DNA of 64,000 bases from Bacteroidota bacterium (GCA_025362395.1 JANYGK010000064.1:1-64000), one strand, 5' to 3'; shown: positions 46,614 to 55,779, counted from the stretch's first letter. Numbers and translations: made by a program. The notes: a model not told the origin generated them from the sequence alone.

Positions 46614-46961
46614 ATGATTATGGAAAATGATACACTCCAGGGAAAAGAAGAAATGGATACATTAGTTGAATGTATGAATGTATTAAGAGAAAGAGGATAT
46701 TCTCACAGCTTTACGGCTACTAAAGAAGATACTATTTTAGATGATCTTAAACATGAATATAAGCCTGAAGAGGTAAAAATCAGTTCTTTTTACCGTTTTG
46801 AAGGAGAATCTGATCCGGGTGACAGTTCTATTTTATATGCCATAGAAACTAATACCGGTGAAAAAGGTGTGATCGTAAATTCTTACGGGCCGACATCAGA
46901 CACTAAGGTGACAAAATTTATAGAAAAAGTAGAAGATATTCACAAAAAAGAACATTCTTAA
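46614..46961 (+). CDS. conserved hypothetical protein, 115 aa
   Basis: Small soluble protein (ATG 46614 or 46620) with CMNVLRERGYSHSFTATKED, VKISSFYRFEGESDPGDSSI followed by LYAIET, and GEKGVIVNSYGPTSDT. Similar proteins are frequent in Bacteroidota and often carry a phosphoribosylpyrophosphate-synthetase label, but no PRPP-binding loop is visible, so I do not use that name. Next comes a response regulator gene about 90 bases downstream. Function unknown. Confidence 0.72.
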   Translation: MIMENDTLQGKEEMDTLVECMNVLRERGYSHSFTATKEDTILDDLKHEYKPEEVKISSFYRFEGESDPGDSSILYAIETNTGEKGVIVNSYGPTSDTKVTKFIEKVEDIHKKEHS

Positions 46962-47054
46962 GTTGAAAGTGTTAATTAATTGGTGGAATTTTTTCTACGG
47001 AAAATTTTCTAGTTTTTAGTAGCACTTTTTTAGTTTTATTTAAAACTATAAATC

Positions 47055-47534
47055 ATGATTTCAGTAAATTATAATCAAAATGAACCATATATACTCATGG
47101 CAGATGACGATGAGGATGATACTTTGTTTATGATCGCGGCCTTTAAAGCTGTTGGATTAATAGGAGCAACTAAACGGGTTAATAATGGTGTTGAATTAAT
47201 TGTTTTGCTTAAAGACATTATAAGCCATAATTTAATTTTGCCTGCTTTAATTATTTTGGATCTTAATATGCCCCAAAAAAACGGGAAAGATGTACTTAAA
47301 ATAATTAAAAGTAATAACGGCCTTAAGCAAATTCCTATTATTATTTACAGCACCAGCGATACTAAATCAGATATTTTGGAAAGCTATAAGCTTGGCTGCA
47401 ACGGCTACATTGTAAAGCCAAGTAATTACAGTGAAATTGAAGTAATAGCAGGAAAAATTAAAAAGTTTTTTATTGATACTACAAGTAATACTGCTGAAAA
47501 TCTTTCAGAGAAAACATTTACCTTAGATTTATAG
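47055..47534 (+). CDS. single-domain response regulator
   Basis: 159-residue receiver domain with the acidic pair Asp17-Asp19 (ADDDEDD), the phospho-acceptor Asp69 (LIILDLNMP), the switch Ser/Thr in IYSTSD and the lysine in VKPSN. There is no output domain and no kinase gene nearby, so it probably relays a signal by protein contact. Its stop overlaps the end of the convergent gene at 47529 by six bases. Confidence 0.92.
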   Translation: MISVNYNQNEPYILMADDDEDDTLFMIAAFKAVGLIGATKRVNNGVELIVLLKDIISHNLILPALIILDLNMPQKNGKDVLKIIKSNNGLKQIPIIIYSTSDTKSDILESYKLGCNGYIVKPSNYSEIEVIAGKIKKFFIDTTSNTAENLSEKTFTLDL

Positions 47535-49184
47535 GGTTTCAGCAAATACGATTTCCGCTTTTGTGGTTCCATTATATCGGATAATTAAATTATCTTTTTG
47601 GCGATCGATCAACCCTTTTTTCTCAAAAGCCCCATAATTAAAATTAAGAGGCAATATGATATACCTGTATTTATGATGATTTAAACGCAATTTTTTAATC
47701 AGGTTACTTTTTTCAGATTGCGCCACTTCATCTAAGAACAGTGTTTTTGGTTTCACTTTAAAATGCAGGTAATAATCAATTGCTATTAATTCTTTTAACA
47801 CAGCGTCGTCGCCGTAATGCTCATTGGTATAATTGGTAATAATCTCAAAAATATCGTTTAATGAGTATTTATGATACTCTTTTACGGTGCCAAAATAAAT
47901 TCCGAGCCCTAATAAAAAATCGAATATGTTATAATTCGCAGTAACATATTTTAATGAATTAATACATTTTTTTCCGTTCCAATATATTTCAAGCGCGTGC
48001 TCCAATTGTACGATTTGTGCGAGCTGATTTTTAGTCAGGTAATTACTTTCAATGATCTGGTAAGGAGGAAGCGGGTCATAAACAAAGCCGTGCCGGTCAA
48101 TTTTATTGCGCATAGGCGTGCCTTTTAAAAATTTTAAGAAGCCTAATTGCATTTCAGGAGCAAATAATTTAAATACTTCTTCAATGCTGTACTTAATATC
48201 CTCCCAATGATCAAGGGCTAAGCCAACGATCAAGTCGAGGTGCATTTCCACTTTATAATCGAGCTGCTGAATAATGCCTTTTGTTTTGTCGAAATTTTGT
48301 TTCCTGTTTACCTCTAAATTTGCTTTTTGATTTACGGTTTGTATTCCTATCTCGAAGCGGAACAAGCCTTTGGGAACGTTATCATGAATAAACTGAATAA
48401 TATCGGGGTGTAAAATATCAGCTGTAATTTCAAACTGGAACACATTTTCGGGATGGTGGTGTTCAAGAATGAATTTAAAAATATCGATCGTAAAATCTTT
48501 TTTAATATTAAAAGTTCTATCAAGGAATTTTATCACACGCCCGTGCTGCATCATATACAGCAAAGTTGCCTTTATAGAATCGTTTGGCAGGTAGCGTACT
48601 TTATTGTCAAGGCTTGCCAGGCAAAACTCGCATTTGTAAGGGCAGCCGCGCGATGTTTCAATGTATAATACTTTATCTGCCAGTTTTGCCGGGTCATCAA
48701 AACGATAGGGCATGCTGTCTTGAAAATTTTTGAGATCAAACATGGGCGCATGTTTGTTTTGTTTGATACCCGTTTCTGTTTTATAAATTAAATTAGAAAC
48801 TTTCGCTTCATCCGGATAAAATTCAAGAAACTCTTTAAAAGGAGTTTCGCCTTCTCCTTCAATAATATAATCAATATAAGGTAATGCAATCACAGGTTCC
48901 CATTCATAGCTTACTTCAGGGCCCCCAAGCATTATTTTTGTTAAAGGATTAATTGCTTTAATCCGTTGAGCCACATCCAGGGTTTGTGTAATATTCCAAA
49001 TATAGCAGCTGAAAGCAACCACATCATATTCCGCGCATTGACGGGCTACATCATCTTTATCTTCTTTTATAACAAACTCTTTCCAATGCAGGCCCTCATA
49101 ATTGCAATTCAATTCATACAAAAGGCGAATGGCTAAATTGGTATGAATATATTTGGCGTTAAGGGTTGTGAGAAGGACTTTCAT
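47529..49184 (-). CDS. B12-binding radical SAM protein with C-terminal DUF4080
   Basis: 551 residues from the ATG at 49184 (MKVLLTTLNAKYIHTNLAIR, the family start; the open frame runs to 49202). An N-terminal cobalamin-binding-like domain (about 1-140, LGGPEVSYE) is followed by a radical SAM core with TSRGCPYKCEFCLAS (CxxxCxxC). The C-terminal part is the DUF4080 type. Proposed roles are methyl transfer or other radical chemistry; the substrate is unknown. It is followed downstream by the response regulator gene on the other strand. Confidence 0.88.
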   Translation of the reverse strand: MKVLLTTLNAKYIHTNLAIRLLYELNCNYEGLHWKEFVIKEDKDDVARQCAEYDVVAFSCYIWNITQTLDVAQRIKAINPLTKIMLGGPEVSYEWEPVIALPYIDYIIEGEGETPFKEFLEFYPDEAKVSNLIYKTETGIKQNKHAPMFDLKNFQDSMPYRFDDPAKLADKVLYIETSRGCPYKCEFCLASLDNKVRYLPNDSIKATLLYMMQHGRVIKFLDRTFNIKKDFTIDIFKFILEHHHPENVFQFEITADILHPDIIQFIHDNVPKGLFRFEIGIQTVNQKANLEVNRKQNFDKTKGIIQQLDYKVEMHLDLIVGLALDHWEDIKYSIEEVFKLFAPEMQLGFLKFLKGTPMRNKIDRHGFVYDPLPPYQIIESNYLTKNQLAQIVQLEHALEIYWNGKKCINSLKYVTANYNIFDFLLGLGIYFGTVKEYHKYSLNDIFEIITNYTNEHYGDDAVLKELIAIDYYLHFKVKPKTLFLDEVAQSEKSNLIKKLRLNHHKYRYIILPLNFNYGAFEKKGLIDRQKDNLIIRYNGTTKAEIVFAETL

Positions 49185-49241
49185 TGTTTCGTAAAAATAC
49201 AATTTTCATGTAATTAAGCCTAATGTAAAATTATGACTAAA

Positions 49242-49835
49242 CTACTTCTTAATATAAAATTTTAGTAAGCCGGTTTCATTGGCATCAATAAATTGAAAGG
49301 ACGAAGGGATTTTATTTTTAAATGTATAATACGTTACGAGCCGCGTGCCTTTTTGGCATTCATTTAATTTCATTTTTAAATCGAGGTGATACTGTGTATG
49401 TTCAGTTAACGATACTTTTGAAGTTTCATCCAGTACACATGTAGAATCAAGGTATTCATGAAAAGAGTTGAAAAAATAGATGCCGTTGAATGTTTTAAAA
49501 TCTAAAGCCGTAAAATCATTATTAATAAAATGTACATTTTTTAATTTATAATTTCTTTTAATTTTATTGGCGAGATTGGTCAACGCTTTGCGTTTTTCAA
49601 CACCATAAAACTGTGCATCGGAAACCGAAGAACCGATGCAACAAAACTTTCCGATCCCTGATCCTATATCAAGTATTTTATCTGTATGCTTATCGGCCAG
49701 TAGCCTTGCGGCTTTAACGGCAATATTTACAGGTGTAAAATGACGCGCTGAATGTTCGCGGTGTAATTTGGGATAGATTTCATCAAACACAGTGTCGGAC
49801 GGATATTTTTTTTGTTTTAAAAGTTTAAAAACCAT
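49242..49835 (-). CDS. class I SAM-dependent methyltransferase
   Basis: 197 residues with the SAM-binding motif DKILDIGSGIGKFC (about residues 54-67) and later acidic motif GVEKRKAL. The rest is a Rossmann-like domain. Motif 4 (GIYFFNSFHEYL) is present. No signal peptide. It lies next to the DUF4080 radical SAM gene on the same strand. Substrate unknown. Confidence 0.78.
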   Translation of the reverse strand: MVFKLLKQKKYPSDTVFDEIYPKLHREHSARHFTPVNIAVKAARLLADKHTDKILDIGSGIGKFCCIGSSVSDAQFYGVEKRKALTNLANKIKRNYKLKNVHFINNDFTALDFKTFNGIYFFNSFHEYLDSTCVLDETSKVSLTEHTQYHLDLKMKLNECQKGTRLVTYYTFKNKIPSSFQFIDANETGLLKFYIKK

Positions 49836-49911
49836 TTTATAAAATTAGGAATATTAAAGGAGCTAATAAAATACCGGGTATTATTACAGGTATTTTGAAT
49901 ACTTTAGCCAA

Positions 49912-50301
49912 ATGAAAAACAGATCAGAATTATTAAAAAAAATAAGACCCACTATAGAAATTGATAATGCAAAGGCAACTGAGTCGGAAGTGTTTCAGGG
50001 CGCTACATTAAGGCCTGTTTTAAAGCTTCAGAATGACCTCATTATTTCATTATTCAATAATTATTTATCTGAACATAAGTTTGAAGTTAAAAATATGACA
50101 GACTCTAAAAAAATAGAGCATATAAATCATACCCTTAAAAATAATTTGCAACTCAAACAGCTCCTATCAGGCTCTGTTATTGGTCAGTTTACGGATGAGG
50201 AATTAGCGTTTTATTATTTAGATAAAAAAGAAATATCAAAACGTATTGTTATGTTGCTGATAGAGCGCATTTGCAGCCAACTGGAAAGCATTGTTTTCTA
50301 A
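49912..50301 (+). CDS. conserved hypothetical protein, 129 aa
   Basis: Soluble, helical, with the segments RPTIEIDNAKATESEVFQGA, TLRPVLKLQNDLIIS and GQFTDEELAFYYLDKKEI. I recall similar Bacteroidota proteins of this size, sometimes labelled glyoxalase without support. No catalytic motif is evident. It starts about 75 bases after the divergent methyltransferase gene. Confidence 0.65.
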   Translation: MKNRSELLKKIRPTIEIDNAKATESEVFQGATLRPVLKLQNDLIISLFNNYLSEHKFEVKNMTDSKKIEHINHTLKNNLQLKQLLSGSVIGQFTDEELAFYYLDKKEISKRIVMLLIERICSQLESIVF

Positions 50302-50360
50302 CAATAAATTGTATACAGTTCTATCAATAGTTAAAGTAAAAGTTTAAATAAATTAAAATT

Positions 50361-50570
50361 ATGGAAACAAAAGACAGTAACGGCTCTCTGTTAGCAGATG
50401 GCGACACGGTAACACTTATAAAAGATCTGAAAGTAAAAAGCTCATCCTTAGTTTTAAAAAGAGGAACCGTTGTAAAGAAAATAAAATTAACGGATGATAC
50501 AGCGGAGGTGGATTGCCGTATTAACGGGAGCAGTATTGTACTGAAAACTGAATTTTTAAAGAAGATGTAA
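50361..50570 (+). CDS. PhnA/YjdM C-terminal-domain protein, 69 aa
   Basis: The whole protein matches the C-terminal domain of PhnA/YjdM ([32 protein letters not shown], ending KTEFLKKM). The N-terminal zinc-ribbon domain found in full-length PhnA is absent, so it is a single-domain form. Phosphonate use is not implied. A strong bidirectional terminator follows. Confidence 0.85.
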   Translation: METKDSNGSLLADGDTVTLIKDLKVKSSSLVLKRGTVVKKIKLTDDTAEVDCRINGSSIVLKTEFLKKM

Positions 50571-50602
50571 TTTGTAATTTTAATTTAGAAAAGTGTAAGC
50601 AT

Positions 50603-50635
50603 AAAAAAAGGAACAGAGATATCTGTTCCTTTTTT
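50603..50635. terminator. bidirectional terminator
   Basis: AAAAAAAGGAACAGAnATATCTGTTCC with T6 beyond: a near-perfect hairpin with A and T runs on both sides between two convergent genes. Confidence 0.88.
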
Positions 50636-50651
50636 ATGATTCGGTTTTTAT

Positions 50652-51302
50652 TTATTGTTTGGTCATAATTTCCGTAAAACCTCCACCTCCACCGGTAGTA
50701 GTTTCAGTATAATTAAGTGTGATTGAATTTGAACCTTTACTTCCAGTGCCGGAGAACGTTCTATTGGCCGGTGGATTACCTACCTGTATAGCTGTTTGGC
50801 TTGGCATTGTAACGTTTGAGCCTACAATGTCAGCGTAAACACTTGAATTACCTACATAATCACCAAACTTACCAAAAATAATGCGGTTATTTTGAGTGCT
50901 TGAAGCAGTAATTGTTTGGGTATAGCTATAAGTGCCGGCACCTCCACTCGTTTGTGTACCCGCAACATTATAAGAGCCGTTTATTCCGTCAGCATCGTTT
51001 ACAACAGTTACTCTTCTTACGGCGCTTCCAGAATTACCGGCTGCATCAGTTGCAGTATAAGTTAAGTCATAAACTCCTTTTAAGTTTGTGTTCACGTTGC
51101 CCGAAACTGCCGGTGATAATTTACCGTCTTTATTATCATTAGCCGTAGCACCCGGATCATTAAATGTGCCTTGTAAAGATACTGTCATGTCGCTACCTGT
51201 TAATGTCACTACAGGATTAGTTACGTCATCCTTTTTACAAGATGTAATTAGTAAAGAGCCTGCAATAAATAAGCTGAATAAAATAGAATTGTGTTTTTTC
51301 AT
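50652..51302 (-). CDS. lipoprotein with DUF5011-type Ig-like domain
   Basis: 216 residues: signal peptide and lipobox LITSC followed by KKDD. A DUF5011/HYR-like Ig domain follows (about 30-105: VTLTGSDMTVSLQGTFNDPG, then VYDLTYTATDAAGNSGSAVR). The C-terminal 110 residues are Gly/Ser/Thr-rich and beta-stranded and end TETTTGGGGGFTEIMTKQ. Probably surface exposed. Upstream is another lipoprotein gene (23 bases) on the same strand. Confidence 0.78.
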   Translation of the reverse strand: MKKHNSILFSLFIAGSLLITSCKKDDVTNPVVTLTGSDMTVSLQGTFNDPGATANDNKDGKLSPAVSGNVNTNLKGVYDLTYTATDAAGNSGSAVRRVTVVNDADGINGSYNVAGTQTSGGAGTYSYTQTITASSTQNNRIIFGKFGDYVGNSSVYADIVGSNVTMPSQTAIQVGNPPANRTFSGTGSKGSNSITLNYTETTTGGGGGFTEIMTKQ

Positions 51303-51325
51303 AGGTTTTATATTTAAATTGTTAA

Positions 51326-51706
51326 TTATCCACGGCCCTGGCCGGGTTTTACTTCATTATTTTTTTTGTCATTATCATTTTTCATCTTCTCATTTTCTTT
51401 CTTAATCCTATCATTTTCTTTTTTCTGTCTTTCAAGCTCTTTTTTGTTTGCGTCCGCAGTTTTTCCTAAATTATCTTTAGCGGCGTCTACTTGCTTTTCC
51501 ATTTGGTCGTTTGCCATTTTGGTAGCCTCCGTTAATGAGTCTTGCACAGCTTTTAACCTGTCATCTAAACGGCTTTTGGTTTCTTTTTCAACATAATCGA
51601 TCGAGTCTTTCATATGTTGTTCTTTTTTTGCTGTTTCATCAGCGCTTGGTCCACATGAAGCCATGATAGCTGTAACGGCCAAAATTGGTAAAATTGTTTT
51701 TTTCAT
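51326..51706 (-). CDS. lipoprotein of the CGPSAE group with long charged helix
   Basis: 126 residues: signal MKKTILPILAVTAIMAS and the cysteine of the lipobox (MASC), then GPSADETAKKEQHMKDSI. This mature start is shared with the proteins at 9358 and 9701. The rest is a highly charged coiled coil with KNDNDKKNNEVKPGQGRG at the end. A lipid-anchored helix like this could contact the cell wall or other envelope proteins. Cotranscribed with the DUF5011-type lipoprotein. Confidence 0.75.
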   Translation of the reverse strand: MKKTILPILAVTAIMASCGPSADETAKKEQHMKDSIDYVEKETKSRLDDRLKAVQDSLTEATKMANDQMEKQVDAAKDNLGKTADANKKELERQKKENDRIKKENEKMKNDNDKKNNEVKPGQGRG

Positions 51707-51854
51707 ATTTATATGTTTTGTTCAGCACTATTTCAAAGCAAGTGCCGGCAAATACATGAATATATAAGTAACTATTTTAATTAAAAAATGAGAAATGCGG
51801 GCAAAAATTCCACATATTTTCCCCATAATTAGGAAGGTTCTGTATTTTACAGAA

Positions 51855-53315
51855 TTAAATTACAGAAGGGATTTTTTGGAGTGTTTCCAATAAAAACCCC
51901 CAGTATTTAAGTACAGAGCTTATCCGGACTTTTTCATCGGGCGAGTGTGCTCCTGTAATGGTTGGGCCGAAGGAGATCATTTGAATTGCAGGATAGTTGG
52001 TGCCTAAAATGCCACATTCTAACCCGGCATGGCAAGCACTTACTTTTGCCGGTTCTTTGTAACGCTCTATATATAATTCGCTCATGAGTTTAACAATGGC
52101 GGAAGAAGGGTTAGGTGCCCAGCCCGGGTAAGCACCGGCGGTTGTCACCATTGCGCCCGTTAATTCAAATGTGGCAGTAATAGCATCTTTCAGGTCTGTT
52201 TTTTCAGAATCAACAGAGCTTCGTGTTAAGCATTGTATTTGGTAAGAACCATTTTTTATAATAACCCTTGCCATATTATTTGATGTTTGCACCAAATCTT
52301 GTATATCGGGGCTCATTCGGTAAATGCCGTTAGGGCAGGCATACATTGCCCTAAGTAATTTATTTTGAAAATCTTTATTTAAAATACTTTCCGGCTTGCC
52401 GGCAGTTTCAATAGTTACTGATAAGTTTGGATCCGTAGTTTGGTATTCTAATTTAATAACAGCCTCAAATGATTTTATTTTTTCTTGTATAGCATGTTCT
52501 TTATCCGTTGCTATAACTATTTCAGAAACAGATTCTCGCGGTATGGCATTTCTTAAACTGCCTCCGTCAATACTTGAAATTTCAACGGCGAATTCTTTAT
52601 GTAAGGTCATAAGTAAGCGGTTCATCAGCTTATTGGCATTTCCTCTGCCTTTGTGTATGTCCATCCCCGAATGCCCGCCTGTTAAGCCTTTTATGGTTAT
52701 TTTAAGAGCGGAAGTATTTTCGGGAGCTTCTTGAGTATAGGTTCCAACCGCTGTTACATCCACGCCGCCGGCACACCCAATGGTTAATTCATGGTCATCT
52801 TCGGTATCTAGATTCAAAAGGATCTTAGCATCCAATAAACCGCCTTTAAGCTCTATTGCGCCTGTCATACCGGTTTCTTCATCAATAGTAAACAGTGCTT
52901 CCAATGCAGGATGAGGAATATCTGTTGATTGGAGCAAAGCCATAATGGAGGCAACCCCTATACCGTTATCCGCGCCAAGGGTTGTGCCATTGGCTTTTAC
53001 CCAATCACCGTCAATAAGCATTTCTATACCTTGTGTATTAAAATCAAATGGAGTGGAAGCATTTTTTTGATGCACCATATCTAAATGGCTTTGTAAGGCA
53101 ACAGTTACTTTATCTTCCATGCCTTTGGTAGCGGGTTTCTTAATGATCACATTTCCGGCGTGGTCAACTAGGGTCGGCAGGTTTAATTTTTCGCCGAACG
53201 CTTTAATGAATTGAATTACTTTTTCTTCTTTTTTAGAAGGGCGCGGTACCGCATTCAGGTCGGCAAAATTATTCCATATAGCATTGGGTTCCAATTTACG
53301 TATGGCGTCGTTCAT
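51855..53315 (-). CDS. pepD: aminoacyl-histidine dipeptidase (PepD)
   Basis: Cytosolic M20-family zinc dipeptidase that cleaves Xaa-His and similar dipeptides. 486 residues with His77 and Asp79 (SHLDMVHQKN), GADNGIGVASIMAL with the bridging Asp, DEETGMTGA with the catalytic Glu, and SFGPTITGAHSPDEKV with the late His. A lid domain (about 190-380) is present. Normal length. It stands alone on the minus strand. Confidence 0.94.
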   Translation of the reverse strand: MNDAIRKLEPNAIWNNFADLNAVPRPSKKEEKVIQFIKAFGEKLNLPTLVDHAGNVIIKKPATKGMEDKVTVALQSHLDMVHQKNASTPFDFNTQGIEMLIDGDWVKANGTTLGADNGIGVASIMALLQSTDIPHPALEALFTIDEETGMTGAIELKGGLLDAKILLNLDTEDDHELTIGCAGGVDVTAVGTYTQEAPENTSALKITIKGLTGGHSGMDIHKGRGNANKLMNRLLMTLHKEFAVEISSIDGGSLRNAIPRESVSEIVIATDKEHAIQEKIKSFEAVIKLEYQTTDPNLSVTIETAGKPESILNKDFQNKLLRAMYACPNGIYRMSPDIQDLVQTSNNMARVIIKNGSYQIQCLTRSSVDSEKTDLKDAITATFELTGAMVTTAGAYPGWAPNPSSAIVKLMSELYIERYKEPAKVSACHAGLECGILGTNYPAIQMISFGPTITGAHSPDEKVRISSVLKYWGFLLETLQKIPSVI

Positions 53316-53631
53316 TTTTAAAGGTGTTAAAATAAGTTATAAATATAAAGTTATTTATTTAATTACGGATGCTGTGAGGCTTTGTTATTCGGCTTCCGGT
53401 ATTTTTAAGCGCGCATTTGTAAACAAATTTTTAAGTAAACATTACATTAAGCATTTTACCAAAAAATGGTGTTAATTATAAACGGGATTACATTTATTAT
53501 TCTATTTTTAATAAGTTGTTTTTATAAATAAATCATACAATTTTTACATGAAAACATATATTACAGATTTATTATTAGCTGCCACAGTAAGCGGCATAAG
53601 CACAGAGTATTACTACTGCAAGATATTAAGT
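53316..53631. other. 316-base intergenic region
   Basis: AT-rich. It carries a possible 33-codon frame from 53548 with nothing to support it. Otherwise no feature is seen besides the pepD promoter. Confidence 0.4.
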
Positions 53632-54177
53632 TTATTTCTTTTTCGGTAATCTATATCCGATTGCTTGTCGCGGTTTAGGGTCTTGTTTTTTCTCTATCAA
53701 TTCATCTAAATACCTGAATACTATTTCCATGTTCTTATCTTGATTATCGAGCTTCTTTTTTATTTTTTCGACTTCATACCTTAATTCAGAATTAGATAAT
53801 ATTGTTTCTCTTAGTTTAACAAACAATTCGATAACTCTAATACTAACCTGTATTGCCTGCTCGCTTTTGAGCACATTAGCAAGCATCAGAACTCCATGCT
53901 CTGTGAATACATAGGGTAATGTACCTCCTAAATGGGATTTCGTGGGTATCGCATTTTGCGATACCAAAATTTCAACCTCAATATCATGAAGTTGAAACAT
54001 AAAATGTGATGGAAATTTTGTAAAGTTACGCTTAACCTGTTCTCTCAGCCTGATACTTTTAACTCCATACAACCCTGCAAGATCTCTGTCCAGAATTACT
54101 TTTTGATTTCGAATCATGTAAATCTTGTTCATTAAGATCTCATCGGGCACTATTATTAAATTTTCTTTCTTTACCAT
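53632..54177 (-). CDS. ORF6N-domain protein, paralogue 1
   Basis: 181 residues with the ORF6N (KilA-N-associated) domain: VPDEILMNKIYMIRNQKVIL, LDRDLAGLYGVKSIRLREQV, NFTKFPSHFMFQL and YVFTEHGVLML. The C-terminus is a helix (KIKKKLDNQDKNMEIVFRYL). Such proteins are common in phages and mobile islands and are thought to bind DNA. It is a clear paralogue of the gene at 54308-54835. It contains a DNA palindrome where it encodes SQNA. Confidence 0.85.
   Translation of the reverse strand: MVKKENLIIVPDEILMNKIYMIRNQKVILDRDLAGLYGVKSIRLREQVKRNFTKFPSHFMFQLHDIEVEILVSQNAIPTKSHLGGTLPYVFTEHGVLMLANVLKSEQAIQVSIRVIELFVKLRETILSNSELRYEVEKIKKKLDNQDKNMEIVFRYLDELIEKKQDPKPRQAIGYRLPKKK
53945..53965. repeat. 21-base palindrome inside ORF6N gene 1
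   Basis: GGTATCGCA-TTT-TGCGATACC: perfect 9-bp arms with a 3-base loop. It lies at the same position as the longer palindrome in the neighbouring paralogue. Confidence 0.85.
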
Positions 54178-54307
54178 AAATTAAGCTCTCTATAAAATAT
54201 AAATCAAAATAAAGGATTTTAAGAATAGGTATTGCTATGGATTGTAGCATTTTATTTAATGGCCATGGCTGCAGCAATATAAATGTATTGGAGTGGGGAC
54301 ATCCTTA

Positions 54308-54835
54308 TTATTTATATCCAATCTTTGTTCTTGACTCAGGATTTTCTTTCTTCTCCATTAATTCATCCAGGTAACGAAATACTATTTCCATGTTCTTATC
54401 TTGATTATCGAGCTTCTTTTTTATCTTTTCAATGTCTAAGCGGAGCTCGGTAGTATCGGTAAGCATTTGACGAACTTTTGTGAAGATCCTCATAATTTGA
54501 ATGTTAACTGCAATTGCCCTGTCACTGCTCAAAATACCTGAAAGCATTGCTACGCCTTGTTCAGTGAATACTAACGGCAACTTCCTAATACCTCCCCAAC
54601 TTGAAGTCGCATTTTGCGACTTCAAGTTGTCAAACTCTAATTGAGTTAATTGAAACATAAAATCATCAGGGAAGCGCTTACTATTCCGTTTAACCTGTTC
54701 ATTTAATCTTTTGGTATCTACTTGGTACAATTCCGCCAAGTCCCTGTCTAACATTACTTTTTGGTTCCGAATCATGTAGATTTTATTCATTACCATTTCA
54801 TCAGGTACTACTAATACACTCTCTTTGTTTATCAT
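54308..54835 (-). CDS. ORF6N-domain protein, paralogue 2
   Basis: 175 residues with VPDEMVMNKIYMIRNQKVML, DRDLAELYQVDTKRLNEQV, FPDDFMFQLTQLEFDNLKSQ and LVFTEQGVAMLSG. The C-terminal helix is nearly identical to that of paralogue 1 (NQDKNMEIVFRYLDELMEKK), while the middle is diverged. Both genes share the upstream words TATTTTATAGAGAG before the start, so promoter and gene were duplicated together. Probable DNA-binding protein of a mobile or accessory region. Confidence 0.88.
   Translation of the reverse strand: MINKESVLVVPDEMVMNKIYMIRNQKVMLDRDLAELYQVDTKRLNEQVKRNSKRFPDDFMFQLTQLEFDNLKSQNATSSWGGIRKLPLVFTEQGVAMLSGILSSDRAIAVNIQIMRIFTKVRQMLTDTTELRLDIEKIKKKLDNQDKNMEIVFRYLDELMEKKENPESRTKIGYK
54597..54629. 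repeat. 33-base palindrome inside ORF6N gene 2
   Basis: Perfect 15-bp arms (CAACTTGAAGTCGCA and its complement) around TTT. The core TCGCA-TTT-TGCGA is shared with the palindrome in paralogue 1, but the outer arms differ while remaining complementary. Confidence 0.9.
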
Positions 54836-54974
54836 ATTATAAACTCTCTATAAAATATAAGAGTAAAGTAACGCAATATAACAGACGGTGTCTGCTGCGA
54901 AGTGTAGCATTACCGGGCAAGGAAAACGGCGAACTTTAACAGAAAGCCCGGGTTCTGCTCTTGCAGCGGCGAGT

Positions 54975-55235
54975 TTACTTTATAGACTCAATTTTATCGA
55001 TAACATTATCCGTTTTTTTCTTTTTGGTTAACCTAATACCTGTTCGGATGCTTAAAAAGGCTAAAAAAGCAATCAAGGCTGCCCCAATAAACGTTCCTGT
55101 AAGAAAAGACACTTTGTTTATTATTTCTGTTCCTTCATTAACTGTTTTTATAATATTAGGAATAACTGCCAAAAAGCCACAAAAAGCTATAAACCAACCT
55201 AAAACGATAAGAAGTATACCGAAGGTTTTACGCAT
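54975..55235 (-). CDS. small membrane protein, 86 aa
   Basis: Two membrane helices (about 5-30 and 45-67) separated by a polar loop (KTVNEGTEIINKV) and a basic C-terminus (RLTKKKKTD). It starts one base after the stop of the gene at 55237-55779, so they are probably cotranscribed. Not recognised. Confidence 0.6.
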   Translation of the reverse strand: MRKTFGILLIVLGWFIAFCGFLAVIPNIIKTVNEGTEIINKVSFLTGTFIGAALIAFLAFLSIRTGIRLTKKKKTDNVIDKIESIK

Positions 55236-55236
55236 A

Positions 55237-55779
55237 CTATTTTAAATATTTTTGAAACACATTGAGGTAATGGCTGTCAAACCCAACAATCATAATATCG
55301 CTGTATGGAATTTCAGTAACGTATTCATCTAATTTACCTGTTCCGTCGAAGTGTAACTGGCTTACGTTCCTTTTACCTGCTTTAGTAATTTCACCGATGT
55401 TAAAAGCAAGCTCGTCTCTATACATGCTTTCGATAATACAATAAGTATAGATTTTTTGAATAGATTTAAATATACTTTGGTAACTCTCAAGATTTATTTT
55501 TTCGTAAGTATAAATTAACTCTGTCAAACCTTCTGCTTCATATATTTTAGTGCAGGTTTTATCAAATTTATTATACCGGACCTTTTTAAGATTTTCTAAT
55601 TTAAAAATACGGTAGCCGTCTACAGTAAAGTCTATCACGTTATGGATGTAAATAAAATCCTCATTTATGTCTAAAATATAACCATGTAAAGTATATTCTT
55701 CCTTATCCATTTTAAGAAAGAACTTGCATTGTTGTTTCTTTTCCCGGATATCTTTAAGTTTTTTGTGGAGTTTCGTCAT
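55237..55779 (-). CDS. hypothetical protein, 180 aa
   Basis: Soluble, rich in Lys, Tyr and Ile. The part from 20 to 75 looks like a small beta-barrel (YTLHGYILDINEDFIYIHNV). The C-terminal half is helical. No family recognised. It is the first gene of a probable two-gene unit with the membrane protein at 54975-55235. Confidence 0.6.
   Translation of the reverse strand: MTKLHKKLKDIREKKQQCKFFLKMDKEEYTLHGYILDINEDFIYIHNVIDFTVDGYRIFKLENLKKVRYNKFDKTCTKIYEAEGLTELIYTYEKINLESYQSIFKSIQKIYTYCIIESMYRDELAFNIGEITKAGKRNVSQLHFDGTGKLDEYVTEIPYSDIMIVGFDSHYLNVFQKYLK

Noticed and set aside
53548-53649. 33-codon frame in the pepD/ORF6N gap
   Set aside because: Short, weakly hydrophobic, overlaps the end of the ORF6N gene on the other strand and lacks support.
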